From: Rhynchonema sp. JSB1_4
Lineage: Eukaryota > Nematoda > Chromadorea > Monhysterida > Xyalidae
Direction: 5' to 3'
DNA: 64,000 nt
NCBI GenBank assembly: GCA_030248065.1
Contig: JASAMV010008713.1
Span: 1-64,000, forward strand
The position numbers were made by a program, and so were the translations under genes. Below the pieces are notes generated by a model, which did not search any database, had not been told where the DNA came from, and saw only the letters and a program-made list of their open reading frames with translations. Positions within the stretch are counted from its first letter, which is position 1, and each line of letters begins with the position of its first letter. This document shows positions 1 through 11,295 of the stretch, piece after piece.

Positions 1-1346
1 TAACCGTTGTTATAAATTTTCTTGCCCTACAATTGGGGTGGGGCCCAGTCAGTTGGGGCCCGATCAGAGGTTTACTTTCAGGGTCAGGCTTAGGTTTCTC
101 CAAAAGTAGGTCGAAACGGATACCATTCTCCAAATATGGTTCTCTTTTCTGCAGGCATGCCGAAAAACCACCCCAAGCAAGGAAAACACGGTGGAGCGCC
201 CAAACTACACCAGCGTTCCCAATTGATGGTGTTCATTTCAAAACGGTGTCAAAAAAACAAAAGGAGATTAAACAAGAACTGGTTAAAGAGGTTCGTTGCT
301 TTCTTAAAAGCACAAAATCATTAGGCTTTATTTAGGCTTAAGTGTGTTGATACGGGTGAGGGTATCCATGGTCGTTCCCCAATTGACCAAAAATTGAATT
401 TAGGTACTTTTAATTGTCTAATTTACCACCACTTGTTTTTCACAGATATATGTACTGTATACATATGAACCACCACACGCGATTGAAAAACCGTTGGCAA
501 ACGCTGTCTCAATCGTCTTCGCGAGTGAGGAGTCTGTTGGAGAACCGAAGCGTCAATTTCCATTGAATGAAGAAAAAATGGCAATGTAAGTTCCGCTTTC
601 ACTCCTGTTGACGACAATAACTTTCGCATGACGGCTGATCCAAAAACCATGGGGTTAATTTGGGAATGGGAGCTTATTTCGGTAACAAGAAATACTTGTT
701 CATCAAATATTTTTACACCTGAAAAACACAGAAAACTCTGTGCGTGGCGCGTAAAATGTGCCTGTTTTCCGTGGAACTTTTTTGTGTTTTTGTGCAACAA
801 TGTTTTTGCCCTTACCCTGGCCTGATCTATGCACACTTTGCTACCAAAGAAAATATCAGCCCTCCAAAATTTTTACTCTTTTTCGTTTGTTCGTCAACAC
901 CATTGATCATGGAAGCACTAAATAAAACCGTGCTTTTGAAAAATCCAATAAACATCCGTAGAGAAAGGGGGCATCAGACTCGGGATTCAATGGGATCAGC
1001 GGGGTCGGACATGCCAATATGCGAGTTGCTGGTACTAGTTTTGAATAGCGCAAAATTGGTCCATTAGCTCGTTGGGACAGCTTTTACGCTGGTGAGATCA
1101 ACAAATCTCGACTTCTCAGTGCAAAAAAATAGTTCAAAACAATAGGAAAAGAATAGTACGTGACCCAGGTCAAACCGATCCTTATCCTGTATTCAGTCAA
1201 GAACAAACTATCGAACTTGCCCCCTCTTTTTGCTGGAAGTTCAATCCGCCACTTGCATAAAGTATAACATTACCGCACGACCAAGCATCCTTTATTCAAT
1301 CCTGTGTTCTGCAATCAAATTTGTGTTCCAGGTGCGAACGGACATA
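1..1346. other. Left-end region, no gene recognised
   Basis: Only short ORFs (up to about 137 codons) on both strands, with no family motif, splice-consistent exon chain or repeat that I could recognise. An exon of a gene lying to the left cannot be excluded. Confidence 0.4.
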
Positions 1347-1672
1347 TAGTCCATCCACCAGCTCATGGCACTTTTTGTTGCTGCTGGCCGACTTGTTCCC
1401 TTCCTCCACGTTCTAATGAAAGAGAAATTGAGTTTCCGAAAAAAATTATTTTTGCTCCTAAATTGCTGTCTTTATGAAACCGACGTGTTTTATAGATTTT
1501 AATTTAATTTAATTTTAAATTTGATCGAATTCAATCGTTTTCGACGCATTTTATTATTTTTTTAGTTTTTTGCAAAATCGCTTACACTCAATTTCTCTTT
1601 CATTAGAACGTGGAGGAAGGGACCAAACTAGCCAGCAGCAACACAAAGTGCCATGAGCTGGTGGATGGACTA
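1347..1672. mobile_element. Foldback MITE, family T1 (TA target site)
   Basis: The two ends form a long inverted repeat of about 86 bp (1347-1432 against 1587-1672), starting TAGTCCATCCACCAGCTCAT and including a TTCTAATGAAAGAGAAATTGAG inner part. It is flanked on both sides by TA (1345-1346 and 1673-1674), the target duplication typical of Tc1/mariner-type transposition. It has no coding capacity. Related ends occur at 7110-8442 and 29402-29771, so this is a dispersed family. Superfamily assignment is inferred from the TA duplication only. Confidence 0.75.
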
Positions 1673-1674
1673 TA

Positions 1675-2940
1675 CATTCGCTATGCATGCGAACAGTTGG
1701 ATGTTTCACAAATGGTGCAATCTACGCGCATGTAGACTGTGATCTGAGATGACCGCAATGTGCTTTGTAATTCTCATTCCACAAACAAGTGATTGTAAAG
1801 TGCTTGTGGCGATGTTATTTCTCCTTTTAAAACAACTGTGTTTGTGTATAACTTGCTCATGTCATCGGCTGTAAGCGATTCTGGTCTTTTTCAATAAATT
1901 GGATAGAAATCAATAAACATTTTACACACTAGTAGTGAATTTGTTCTCGCCCGGCCTGATAATTGTGCAGATCGCACGCTATGCCCCTTGGGTGGTTTTC
2001 AGCACAAGTGCAACTGATCCACCGCTGTGGATGCGAGCAGTGCAGACATGGTTTCAGCACATCAGACTGTCAAATGGACTTTCACTTGATTCTGACACGC
2101 ACAGGCACAGCCTATGGATGCAGCTGCTGGCAGCTTCGATACGTGAGACTTGATTCTCTTTCGGTACCTTTAGCACACCTGCTTTTAACTACGCATTCTG
2201 CTTGGTTTTCGGCATGTACCGCAAATTCCATACACAAGTGTGCGCAGACTCGTTTTCGGCGTACAAACCCTGACCTTGGTTCGATCACTGTGTTGCAATC
2301 TTCGCGTATGCAGCATGTCTAGCTTATCAGAGGTTGCTCAAAAACGCAGAGGTCATGGGTGCAATTGGGTAATTCGATACGGTAAACGTGCTCAACGCAG
2401 AACGGAGGGTTCTTGCTTGATTTGTTCTGCTTAAGTCTGAAATTATCCCAATAAATAACGAAATGGGAAATCAAGAGCAGGGTGCGGTCCAAAACTAGCT
2501 AAACAACCTAAGTCGTTTTCGCTGCGCAATCACGCACAAAGCCTGCAGTCAACAGAATGTTTCAGAGCTGCAGCAATGTGCTTGTTCTCCTGGTTAATTT
2601 TCAGGCGAAAATATTTTGTCATAAATACAAGTATCGCACAGTGGTTAAGAGTGGCTGAACCTGAAAATCAAGGTTATTTCGTGAATTATAATTTAGCCAT
2701 TGTGTGAGCAATTATCAATTGCAGATTAAATTCACATACGTCTGCTGGTCGTACAGCATCACAGAATGCGGTTTATGTGTCCCCCGTTTCAGCACGCTCG
2801 GACTCTCAACTATGGTCTCAGTGAGCACTCAAGTCGCCAGACAATTCTGCATCTATCTATGAGCAAGAAGATATCCATGATACTTCATGGTTAGAGTTTA
2901 CGCGAACGCGTAAGTACCCAAGTTGTCGTTTGGAATACGA
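1675..2940. other. Intergenic, no gene recognised
   Basis: Short overlapping ORFs near 1935-2434 look like chance frames; no domain, splice pattern or repeat was recognised. Confidence 0.4.
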
Positions 2941-2969
2941 CACGTGAGGGACACGTGAGGGACACGTGA
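2941..2969. repeat. Three tandem CACGTG motifs
   Basis: The 11-mer CACGTGAGGGA occurs twice in tandem followed by CACGTGA, giving three canonical E-boxes at 11 bp spacing, about 680 bp upstream of the orphan ORF at 3647. It could be a regulatory element; only the motif itself is seen. Confidence 0.6.
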
Positions 2970-3385
2970 AGTCAAGGGACATAAGTAGACCGGTACTGTG
3001 ATTGGTCGGTTCCGAAGTCAGTCCGGAAAGCACTATGCGTGCAGGCGAGTCAACCTGCGTAAGGAGCAGTTCGGTAGATGTTCCCTTGCGTGACTGTGTT
3101 GTGTGAACGTTCGTTATGAAGTGGTTAGCGATCGTTCGAGTGAGGGATTAAGTCTCTCCTTGTTTGCGTGTGTCGTATGGCAAAGTTGCATACTTTGCGT
3201 GCAGTAATATTTCTTGTTTTTATAATCCATACCTTATGTGTGTGATGTATCCTTAGACACTACGTCCCAAAACATATATAAGCAATCTTCACTTTTAGTA
3301 GTTAGACTCAAATCTTCCGCCATACCCACAGTGACCTACTATTGGAAAAGGTCGTTCGTCTCCAAGCCAATAAAAAACCTTCGAC

Positions 3386-3642
3386 GCTTGATTGATTCGC
3401 AACGTTGGTTTTGGTTTGTGATTCGTCCTATTGCATGTATTATATATTTATGTACCTAACCTAACCTGACTGGGACTTCCAGCTTTTGCAGATTTTCTAG
3501 ATCAGGTACCGGAGAAGCTTGATTGATTCGCAACTTCGGTCCGGGGAAGCTTGATTGATTCGCAACCTCGGTTACTAATCCAGTCGACAAGCTTGATTGA
3601 TTCGCGCGTCGACTCATCGGTGTGGCTTGATTGATTCGCAGC
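3386..3642. repeat. Five copies of an 18-mer before the orphan ORF
   Basis: GCTTGATTGATTCGCAAC occurs at 3386, 3517, 3549, 3591 (partly degenerate) and 3625, always in the same orientation, at irregular spacings of 131, 32, 42 and 34 bp. The last copy ends four bases before the ATG at 3647. It may be part of a 5' leader, a promoter, or the terminal region of a retroelement. Confidence 0.8.
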
Positions 3643-3646
3643 ATCG

Positions 3647-5704
3647 ATGCATTCTTCAAGCGGCGAGCCCATTCGTCGCGAACTAATGCCGGACGTCAAT
3701 TCCCGGAAGAACAATCAGGTGCCGGACGTCAATTCCCGGTCGAACAAGGCAATGCCGGATGCCAGTTTCCGGACGAGAACCGCCGATGGCCGCAGCAGTC
3801 CGCCGAGGAGAGAACAGACAGGCGGATGGATAGGTCAGTCGGGCGAGTCAGTGTTGTCCATCGGTCGCGGAGGGACCGAGTGGAAATTCTGGGATGATGA
3901 GGAGACTGACAGTGATGTTTCGTTTATCGAGAACCATGCTTTTGGGTTTTCGGAGTGCATCGACCGTCATCTGAAAGACCGGAGGTCGGATGCGAAAGTC
4001 AGTCAGTTCGAAGACCGCTGTAGCGCGGGTGTCGATCAGTCAGGAGACCGCAACTGTGGTCGTCCAAACCAATCGGCTAGGCACGTGTACCGACCGGACA
4101 CGAAAGCTGGACAGGCGCAGGCAGCGCAGGGGTTCCACGCTAGGTCCGTGCGGGCTGGGCTAGCTGATGCTCAACAGGAGGATAGGAGGGTGAATCGACC
4201 GGACATTAGAGCTGGGCAAGCGCAGGCGGCGCAAGGGTCCCATGCTGGGTCAGGTCAAACGGAGCTATTGAGTGCTCAACAGGCGCTGCGGGCGCAGGTG
4301 TTGTACGATGAATGGTTGAAGGAAGCACGGGCGCGCAGGGCGCAGGAGATCCGTGCGGAGAAGGGACATGGAGTCCGAGTGGAGGAGAGACAGGATCGTA
4401 CAACGGAGGGGCAGAAAGCCCGTGTGGAGGAGGGGCAGGAAGCCCACGTGAAGGAGGGACCGGAGGGTCCGAAAGAGGAAAGGGCGCAAAAGGCGCATGA
4501 GAGTTGCGCGGCCAAAGAGCCGGGAGTGAAAGGGCAGGACACTGGACGAGTGTCGCAGGGACAGAGAGCCGGACGAGCGCAACAGGCGCGACAGGACCGA
4601 TACGTGAGTTCGGATACAGATTCCGGACCCACACGCGTTCGTGAGAGATATCAGTCTGAGTCAGAATCGACCAGGGAGAACGTGCTCGATCTGTACTCGC
4701 AGGAGGAGCTCGATGAAGACCAGATACTTGAGGTATCGTGGCAAGAGGACTGGTTGAATGCACCCAGGTTCGCTGAACCGTGGCAGTTGCATGAAGAAGT
4801 GGTTGACATTGTGTTCACCACGCACCGATACAGTGACCATCTGTTGAAATGGTTGTATGCGGGGGAGCTACCCCACGATAGATTGCTTGCATCCAGGATT
4901 TCGGAGTATTTGAACGTGATATCGCTGACGTATGAGCCTTTGTGCGAGTTTGACAACCGGTGTCTCGCCGAGGTTCGCGGATTGTGTGAGATCGAGAGCG
5001 CACGGGATCCGAGATCCGCCAAGACGCGTCAATTATTTGACCTGTGGGGCGCGATGCTCGATAACCGAGTGCCGATACGAGTGCTACCATATGGAGACCG
5101 CCACAGTCCGGGCATGCCACTGCAAGAGGGTTCCGAACCCGTGACTTGTGGATTATACAACGATATGTGTCGGAATGAGGACCCGATGTTGTCCATGCCG
5201 AATGTGCTTGAGAATGCGCTCAGAGAACGCACACGGTACTCCGACCTACCCGAACTGGACTACCCAGTGCAGTCGCACACCGTCAGTGTGTCGATGCGAA
5301 TAGTGCCAGTCGGAAAGACGCAATCCCTGTGGCATGGTGCCTCAGTTGAAGAGTGTATGAGCAGCCAACAGGATGAAACAGGCTGTGGCACGCCTGAAAG
5401 TGCTACTGGAGGTCCCAACCAAACTAAACAGAAACGTGAGTACGACGTACTGTACGAACCGATCGTGAAGTGTGTATACTTCGAACCGGAGGGAGAGTTG
5501 AGGATGGCTGACTACAATCTCCGATTGGGTCATTTCGAAGGGGATGTGAAACGCCCGTCGATAATGTCTATTCCGGTGGAACTCGTTCTGTCGTCTAGAC
5601 CCGACGGAAGGATAGTAACAGCTGTTACGCGTGGTGGTTCTTTGAACACCGAACAGCACGGAACCCGCACCACTTATGCTATGTATTGGTCGCACAATGA
5701 CTAG
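3647..5704 (+). CDS. Orphan single-exon ORF, 685 codons, low-complexity N-terminal half
   Basis: I do not recognise a family. This is the longest ORF of the window and is intronless, unlike every conserved gene here. Residues about 14-42 contain three imperfect copies of a PDVNSR-like unit, residues about 145-205 contain a duplicated block with RAGQAQAAQG, and residues about 205-340 are rich in R, E, Q, A and G. The C-terminal half (about 345-685) is acidic to neutral and complex, with an EELDED acidic cluster and no zinc knuckle, protease, reverse transcriptase or transmembrane segment. A gag-like ORF of an LTR retrotransposon or a domesticated derivative is possible, but no flanking LTR pair or pol was found. 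The ATG at 3647 is the first in frame after the 18-mer repeats. Long opposite-strand ORFs here are shadows of the compositional bias. Confidence 0.6.
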   Translation: MHSSSGEPIRRELMPDVNSRKNNQVPDVNSRSNKAMPDASFRTRTADGRSSPPRREQTGGWIGQSGESVLSIGRGGTEWKFWDDEETDSDVSFIENHAFGFSECIDRHLKDRRSDAKVSQFEDRCSAGVDQSGDRNCGRPNQSARHVYRPDTKAGQAQAAQGFHARSVRAGLADAQQEDRRVNRPDIRAGQAQAAQGSHAGSGQTELLSAQQALRAQVLYDEWLKEARARRAQEIRAEKGHGVRVEERQDRTTEGQKARVEEGQEAHVKEGPEGPKEERAQKAHESCAAKEPGVKGQDTGRVSQGQRAGRAQQARQDRYVSSDTDSGPTRVRERYQSESESTRENVLDLYSQEELDEDQILEVSWQEDWLNAPRFAEPWQLHEEVVDIVFTTHRYSDHLLKWLYAGELPHDRLLASRISEYLNVISLTYEPLCEFDNRCLAEVRGLCEIESARDPRSAKTRQLFDLWGAMLDNRVPIRVLPYGDRHSPGMPLQEGSEPVTCGLYNDMCRNEDPMLSMPNVLENALRERTRYSDLPELDYPVQSHTVSVSMRIVPVGKTQSLWHGASVEECMSSQQDETGCGTPESATGGPNQTKQKREYDVLYEPIVKCVYFEPEGELRMADYNLRLGHFEGDVKRPSIMSIPVELVLSSRPDGRIVTAVTRGGSLNTEQHGTRTTYAMYWSHND

Positions 5705-5721
5705 TTCATATAAGAACCCAG

Positions 5722-5898
5722 CCAAAAATTTTCCTGAACGCTACAGATTATATCTCTTCCAAAACATTTCTGGCGATATTACAGTGAAACTGCTTGAACA
5801 CGTGAGCGTGATATCAGCAGAAGTGTTTTGGAAAAAATGTAAATATAAGGTTTGTGATCTGTAGCGAGACGTGCTTTACCGTTCAGGAAAATTTTTGG
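5722..5898. repeat. Foldback element just after the orphan ORF
   Basis: CCAAAAATTTTCCTGAACG at 5722 is mirrored by CGTTCAGGAAAATTTTTGG ending at 5898, and further matches inside (around TTCCAAAACA and GATATTAC) extend the stem imperfectly. It starts 18 bp after the stop codon of the ORF at 3647-5704, so it may be a 3' end structure of that element or an independent MITE. Confidence 0.65.
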
Positions 5899-6492
5899 AT
5901 GGATTCTAGTATAGTCACTGTGCGACAAATATCTACCAAATTTGAAGTCATGACTGGCTAGGTAAGTATGTAAGTTAAACTTTCTTGTGCACAATCTGAC
6001 AACATTTTACTAACAAAACACTGTAGCCCCTAAAATGTTGGTTTGTGATTCACGGTTCCGCCCTGTTCGACGCAAGAAGAGATTTTAGATCTTATCTGGG
6101 AACCACTCGTTAAATTTAGCCGCCGTATCGGGTCAGATCGGGTTAATACTAGCTTACATTGTCACCCGCTGTTTTGTCCCTGCTGTTTTGACTCAAACGC
6201 TTGTTGGATTCGATAACTTCGGTAGTCCAGTTCCATTCCAGTATGTTCTATTGAGAATTGAAATGTAGGCAGTTATGCTTCATAAAGTAAATAAGAAATA
6301 TTGCACTGCTGCACCAGGATTAAGGTTGGCAAGTTGCAAATTCACCAGGTAACAATAACAACACAGTACCTATACATACTATGTATGTTTACTTAACTTA
6401 GTGAGTTAGTGCAGTAACAGAGATCAAGTAAAAATTTTTTAACCGTCTTATACTCTTGAATCCAAAAGATCTTTTTACCGATCAACCCAAAA
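5899..6492. other. Upstream region of the Cys-loop receptor gene
   Basis: AT-rich, no coding feature recognised; expected to hold the promoter and 5' UTR of the gene starting at 6493. Confidence 0.4.
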
Positions 6493-9400
6493 ATGAACAG
6501 AGCTCGTTTGATTCGTGTGCTCTTTCTTTTACTGCATAGCTGTCAAGGACAGGATTCGCTTGCTGGGCTTGTTGACAAATTATTTGAAAAATACGACAAA
6601 CGATTTCCGCCGAAAATACATGACAACCTTATCACTGTAGAAATCGCAATGATGGGCTTAGTTGACGTGGTTTGTCAGGTTTTTAAAGGTTAAAATCGTC
6701 AATCAACTGAGAAAGTTGAAAGGTTGAAACACCAAACTTCAGGCGGAGCCCTCCGAAACGGTGACTTTCAAACAGCTTCGTACCATGGTATGTACGTAAC
6801 GGTTGTTCGTTCTTCTTTTTTCGATATGGACATGAAGAACATTAAAAATCCTTCCCCGGTTCTCGGCTACCGTATTTTTATTGTGAGGCTTCATTCAGGG
6901 TTGGCAAGACGACCGCATGAGATGGAACCCATCGGAGTTTGGTGGCTTGAGCGTACTGGCACTGCCGGCCTCAGAGATGTGGCTACCAAACATATTTTCT
7001 CCCATCATGTACGTCGAAAGTTTGATGGTTTTATAGTTCCGTAGAGCCCGGTCAAATCGGGATACAGTTGCAATTGCGATGCAGTTCTATCACAATGGCT
7101 GGGGCATTACAAGTCCGACCACCAGCTCATGAGACGCCCGTGAACTGAAGCTGGCCAGCTCCAATAACGTTCCGCTTCCACGTGTCTCGAAATGTTTCGA
7201 AAACAAAAGGAAGAGAATCGACCATGCGAAACATACATAAATTCTCTTTCTGTTGTTTTCGAAACACGTGGAATCGGAACTTTGGGCCGAATGGTCGAGT
7301 TCACAAAACACAAGCCCACCGTCAAACTCCACGTCAATGTTCACAGTCAGATGTTTCGGGACGCGATTTTCTAAACGAAGGGTCAACTTTGACGCGTTAT
7401 TGTTTAAGAATGGATTCTTCTCTCGCTGAAATATTATTTTAGCAATGGAACACAACCATTGCGAAGGAGTTTCAACCATTCCGAGTCTCATGAATTTCTG
7501 ACATGAGTCAGAGAAAGGAACAGACGATCACTAAAAAAATTTTGACTGCGGTCAGTGAGTGCCACAGTATTTCAATACCGTTGGTCAGAAACTATTAACT
7601 CAGAAACAACCTTCGAAAACGCTCGGCCAGTCTGAGGTTGATGTTGACCAATGACGTTACTCTAATGTATTGTAGCATGCCGTACAACACATTTTAATGC
7701 ATCTCATGCCGTTTGAGTCATATACGACCACCAAAATAGCGATTACAGCCCAAATCTTGCGTGTCAGATCGACTTTGTACACTCCCAGTCACCAGCATCG
7801 CGCATCCCTCTACAGGCCCGTCCACAGGACAAAGGTGTCAACTTTCTAGCTCAAAAAGGCCATTTTTGGACATTTTAACATTTTTTGACAATTTTTTGAA
7901 TTAAAAATGCAAAATCTGAACTTAAAACAAAATTTTTTGAATTTTTAATTGAGAGCTTTTGAAACAACCCTGGTTACATCAGCCAGCGTGGGGCGCGCGC
8001 GACCATTTGACGCGCACTGTGTCTGACGTTGACGCTTCTGGCTTCGAACCTTTGAGCCTGACGGTGAGCTTGAGTTTGGCTTGTGTTTTCCACCCAATCG
8101 CGCGCAATTATTGCGCGCAAGCGAAATGGAATTCTTCAAACTCAAGGTTCGCGTGTAAAGTGGATTTGGAATTGTACTGCATGATGATCGCTCTCCACCA
8201 CGATGCGTACGTCTGCTTTTACTCTACCAAAACGTGTGTGCGTTGAACAACGCTGCTGTTCGCGTAAGCACGCAGCAATTGAGGTCAGTCAGCCAGCTGG
8301 AATTTGACAGCATGCGCCATTTCCATTGCACAAACAGTTCTCGAAAACCGCACGCAAGCGTTTTCGATAATTCGACCCATTATTGGATCTCAAGCCAGCT
8401 TCAGTTCACGGCGTCTCATGAGCTGGTGGTTAGACTCGTTTGTACTTATCTCGTTGCTTGTCTCAAGTAGTAATTTCGACCAGCCAAAGGGTACCAAAGT
8501 GTATGCCCAAGGCCATTGTTGGAGGAGAAGCTTTTGTGTCTTGCCGCATTGACGTTTGGCAAGGTATCATTTCAGCAACGAGCTGCAGCCGATCCTCGAT
8601 TCGGACACGTTGATGGTGCAAATAATGGCCGATGGAACGATTGTCTACGTGTCGTTCGACTTGGTGACCGCAAAGTGTGATTTCGACGTGCGAAAGTTCC
8701 CCAGCGACACGCAAGTGGGTGTGCGCAAGTCCACATAATCACAAATTATACAGCTTACTGGTTTGTAGTTGTGCAGCGTCTTTCGGGCCTCCCGTTTTGA
8801 CCTGTTTTCACAGAACGGACGGTGCACAGCGCCCGGTCCACGAAAGCAGAATTACCAAAGTCTATTCTTTTACCCATACCCAAAAGATAAAATTATTTAT
8901 TTCTCCTCGTCCATGAATGATTTTCTCTTTTGTATAGAGGTACTGTATAATAATGTATGGGCAGGTATAGGTTGGTATAGGGTCAGGTATAGGCATGGGT
9001 TTAAGATAAGGTATAGGCAGGTCTGTGTCAGTGCGCCAGATGGCCATGTGACCTCAAAACATCTGCTCACGAAACCATTCACTTGGTGGCATTACACAGA
9101 CCTGTGCCATCAACTACACCTCCACGGCGTATCCCAAACCTGTCATGATCCTGAAGACATCGATCAACAATCAAGTGCCTGGCAGCTGCCAACAAGTCAA
9201 GAATCCAGGTCTACATTACAATTTTTCTTATAAACAGCATGTTTGAGAGAACTTTTTTTCAAGCGCGTTTCTTGATCAGAAAAGGTAAGGGCAGTAACTG
9301 CGCGTAAACAAACTCATGAGAGCGCCAACCGGACGGCAGGCAGCGTGAACTTCACGGATCGGACAAACACGCTAGAAAAGGTCGCAAAAGGTACATGGCT

Positions 9401-10651
9401 AAGACGGTGTACACGTCTCCAGCTAACATGCATGTCCGGCTATGGCATGGGCGCGAAATTTTAATTTCAGAGTGGAACGTTGTCGAATGTTCGTTGAGCG
9501 AAGGCGAGATTCCGGTCGGTTCAGTGAATCTCGGTTTCCACACATACTCGGCCGCTGTCTTCCAATTCAAATTCCAGAGAAAATCTGGTCCGTTCAATTT
9601 GAATAAAGACTACTAATAAAATTGCCAATAAGATTTCAACAGCTTAACATTAGGCTTTTACACGCTCACACAAACATGCCAAGCCGCGATCATCACATTG
9701 TTGTCACTTGTTGGCCTGTTCACGCCGAGCACGCAACTGAGAGACCGAAACGAGCGAGTCTGTTTATTTACATTGTTTCTGTCAATTCTTAATCTTGAAC
9801 GCTGTGTCATCGTTCTTATTTTTTAAAAACTTTGTCAATTTAGGTGACGCTTGGTCTAACAGCATTGTTGGCACTGTCCGTTGTCCTCAGCATCGTATCG
9901 GATCGTTTGCCTCGCGACGACCAACAGTTTCCGTACTTAGGTACGACATATGTAACCATACCGTGTCTGATATTGCTATCTTCTGTTAATTTTATTCTTT
10001 ACGCGTGTTTTCTATCCAAAATCACACAGGAACGTTTGTAATGCTGGAAATTGCCGTGGTGGTGCTCTGCACAATGTTTGCAGTCGGAATCATGTATCTG
10101 CACTCGTATTGTATAAAAGTCAAACGAATACCCGCCTCATTGCGATGCTTGGCGGGCCTGAATCGAAAACAAAAGGTGACTGTTCTTTACTGGCCATCTG
10201 GCCTGATTTGAAAGTGTATTCAGCACGCGATTAGGCAACGTACGTACGCCAGGGCAATGACATAACACCAGTGAGTTCGTCCGTTTCGTTCTGTCTTGAC
10301 AGACGGGCTATGCTGCAGGACATCGTCAGTGCGAACTCACCAGATGGTCACAATGCAAACCCTGATGCGATCAAAATTCACACCGGTCATTGACTGCTGA
10401 TTAATTGACTGCCTGTTCAGTCTGTGGCACCAAATGGTTCTCAAGCTGATTCCAACAACATGAGCAATACACAAAGCAGCACATTGTGCGAAATTAGCCA
10501 ACTGCTACGCGAGCATTTGGCATCGAATGAAGCAGCAGACGAATTCACCGACTCGGTCAATTTGATGTGTTTTCGAATCGACGTGGCTTTCCTGATCATC
10601 TCGCTCGTGTTCAATTTGGTACTCACTGCTTTGTTCATTTGGTTTTTGTGA
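6493..10651 (+). CDS. Cys-loop ligand-gated ion channel subunit (nicotinic receptor-like), 424 aa
   Basis: Model of ten exons: 6493-6669, 6743-6787, 6899-7008, 8576-8714, 9100-9208, 9471-9587, 9654-9757, 9844-9940, 10030-10175, 10421-10651; total 1275 nt. A signal peptide (about 1-20) precedes a ligand-binding domain with the nicotinic signature RWNPSEFGG and a Cys-loop: C145 and C159 with 13 residues between. M1 is about 234-255, M2 about 267-288 (TLGLTALLALSVVLSIVSD), M3 about 299-322, and M4 ends the protein. A Glu just before M2 (the -1' position) suggests cation selectivity. Oddities: the loop C vicinal Cys pair is absent (one Cys only), the loop B Trp motif after the Cys-loop is replaced by YTSTAY, and the M3-M4 loop is short. 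It is therefore likely a non-alpha or divergent subunit. The 1.57 kb third intron carries a T1 transposon. Convergent with the ABHD14-like gene. Confidence 0.85.
7110..8442. mobile_element. 1.33 kb T1-family element in the receptor intron
   Basis: Left end CAAGTCCGACCACCAGCTCA and the right end form inverted repeats that share CCACCAGCTCATGAGACG and continue through GTGAACTGAAGCTGGC. TA flanks both sides (7108-7109, 8443-8444). It lies wholly inside intron 3 of the Cys-loop receptor (7009-8575). No transposase frame was recognised, so it looks non-autonomous although four times longer than the copies at 1347 and 29402; the extra length includes a truncated copy of the hAT-like element of 17412-18135. 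Confidence 0.7.
7632..7972. repeat. Truncated copy of the hAT-like element of 17412-18135
   Basis: About 145 bp starting CTGAGGTTGATGTTGACC and ending AGATCGACTTTG closely match 17650-17793, and the following part up to CAACCCTG at 7972 matches the right end of the same element. The left terminal repeat is absent, so this copy is truncated. It is embedded in the T1 element 7110-8442. Confidence 0.75.
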
Positions 10652-10872
10652 GACAAATATTAACAGGAAAATACTTTCCACTTTGCTGTTCAAATAATTT
10701 TCTTCCCTCCGGTGAGCAATTCTTGTCATGATTTATTAGTATCCTGCAACGCTTCTTTAATTAATGTGCATTCTCGCATTTTGGAATTGGGGCACGTGCT
10801 TCCATTTCGAGGTCGGTATACACAGTCGTATTTTTGTCACTTGTATACGTTATTCCCTTGTTTAATTGTATC

Positions 10873-10878
10873 AATAAA
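10873..10878 (+). promoter_or_regulatory. Polyadenylation signal AATAAA (receptor gene)
   Basis: Canonical AATAAA 222 nt after the receptor stop codon; a second candidate occurs near 10999. Confidence 0.5.
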
Positions 10879-11145
10879 CAAATCCCCTGACGGTTAGACA
10901 ATTTCTGCAAAACGTGAGTAAAATAGTGCCTTTGTGAACGCTTTATGCTCTATTGACTGGCTAATTAATGTAAACACAATGAATTCGCATACATTTTGTA
11001 AATAAACATTTTGGACCATTTAAGCGATACACATTGCCTGTACAAATACAGTAGGTACATGAGGTGGTGTGACATTGTTATTTTCATTTACATAGCAAAA
11101 CATGTTTGTGGGTATAAGCTTCGACTGAAGATTATTCTAAAAAAA

Positions 11146-11151
11146 TTTATT
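11146..11151 (-). promoter_or_regulatory. Polyadenylation signal AATAAA (ABHD14-like gene)
   Basis: AATAAA on the minus strand, about 145 nt downstream of the stop codon at 11296-11298. Confidence 0.45.
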
Positions 11152-11295
11152 TTTTTCATTTCAAGGTTTTGTAAGAAGATGAGCGAACAACAACAAAAAA
11201 ACTAGCAAGAGATCTTTCCAACTTTGACACGATGATAAGAGAATGAACCTTTGCGAAATCAAATCAGATTTTATCTTCATCAACACTGTTTTGTT

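Noticed and set aside
4206..5725. Minus-strand ORFs (e.g. 185 codons at 4206-4763) opposite the orphan ORF
   Set aside because: Pro/Ser/Arg-rich shadows of the biased plus-strand composition, with no independent support.
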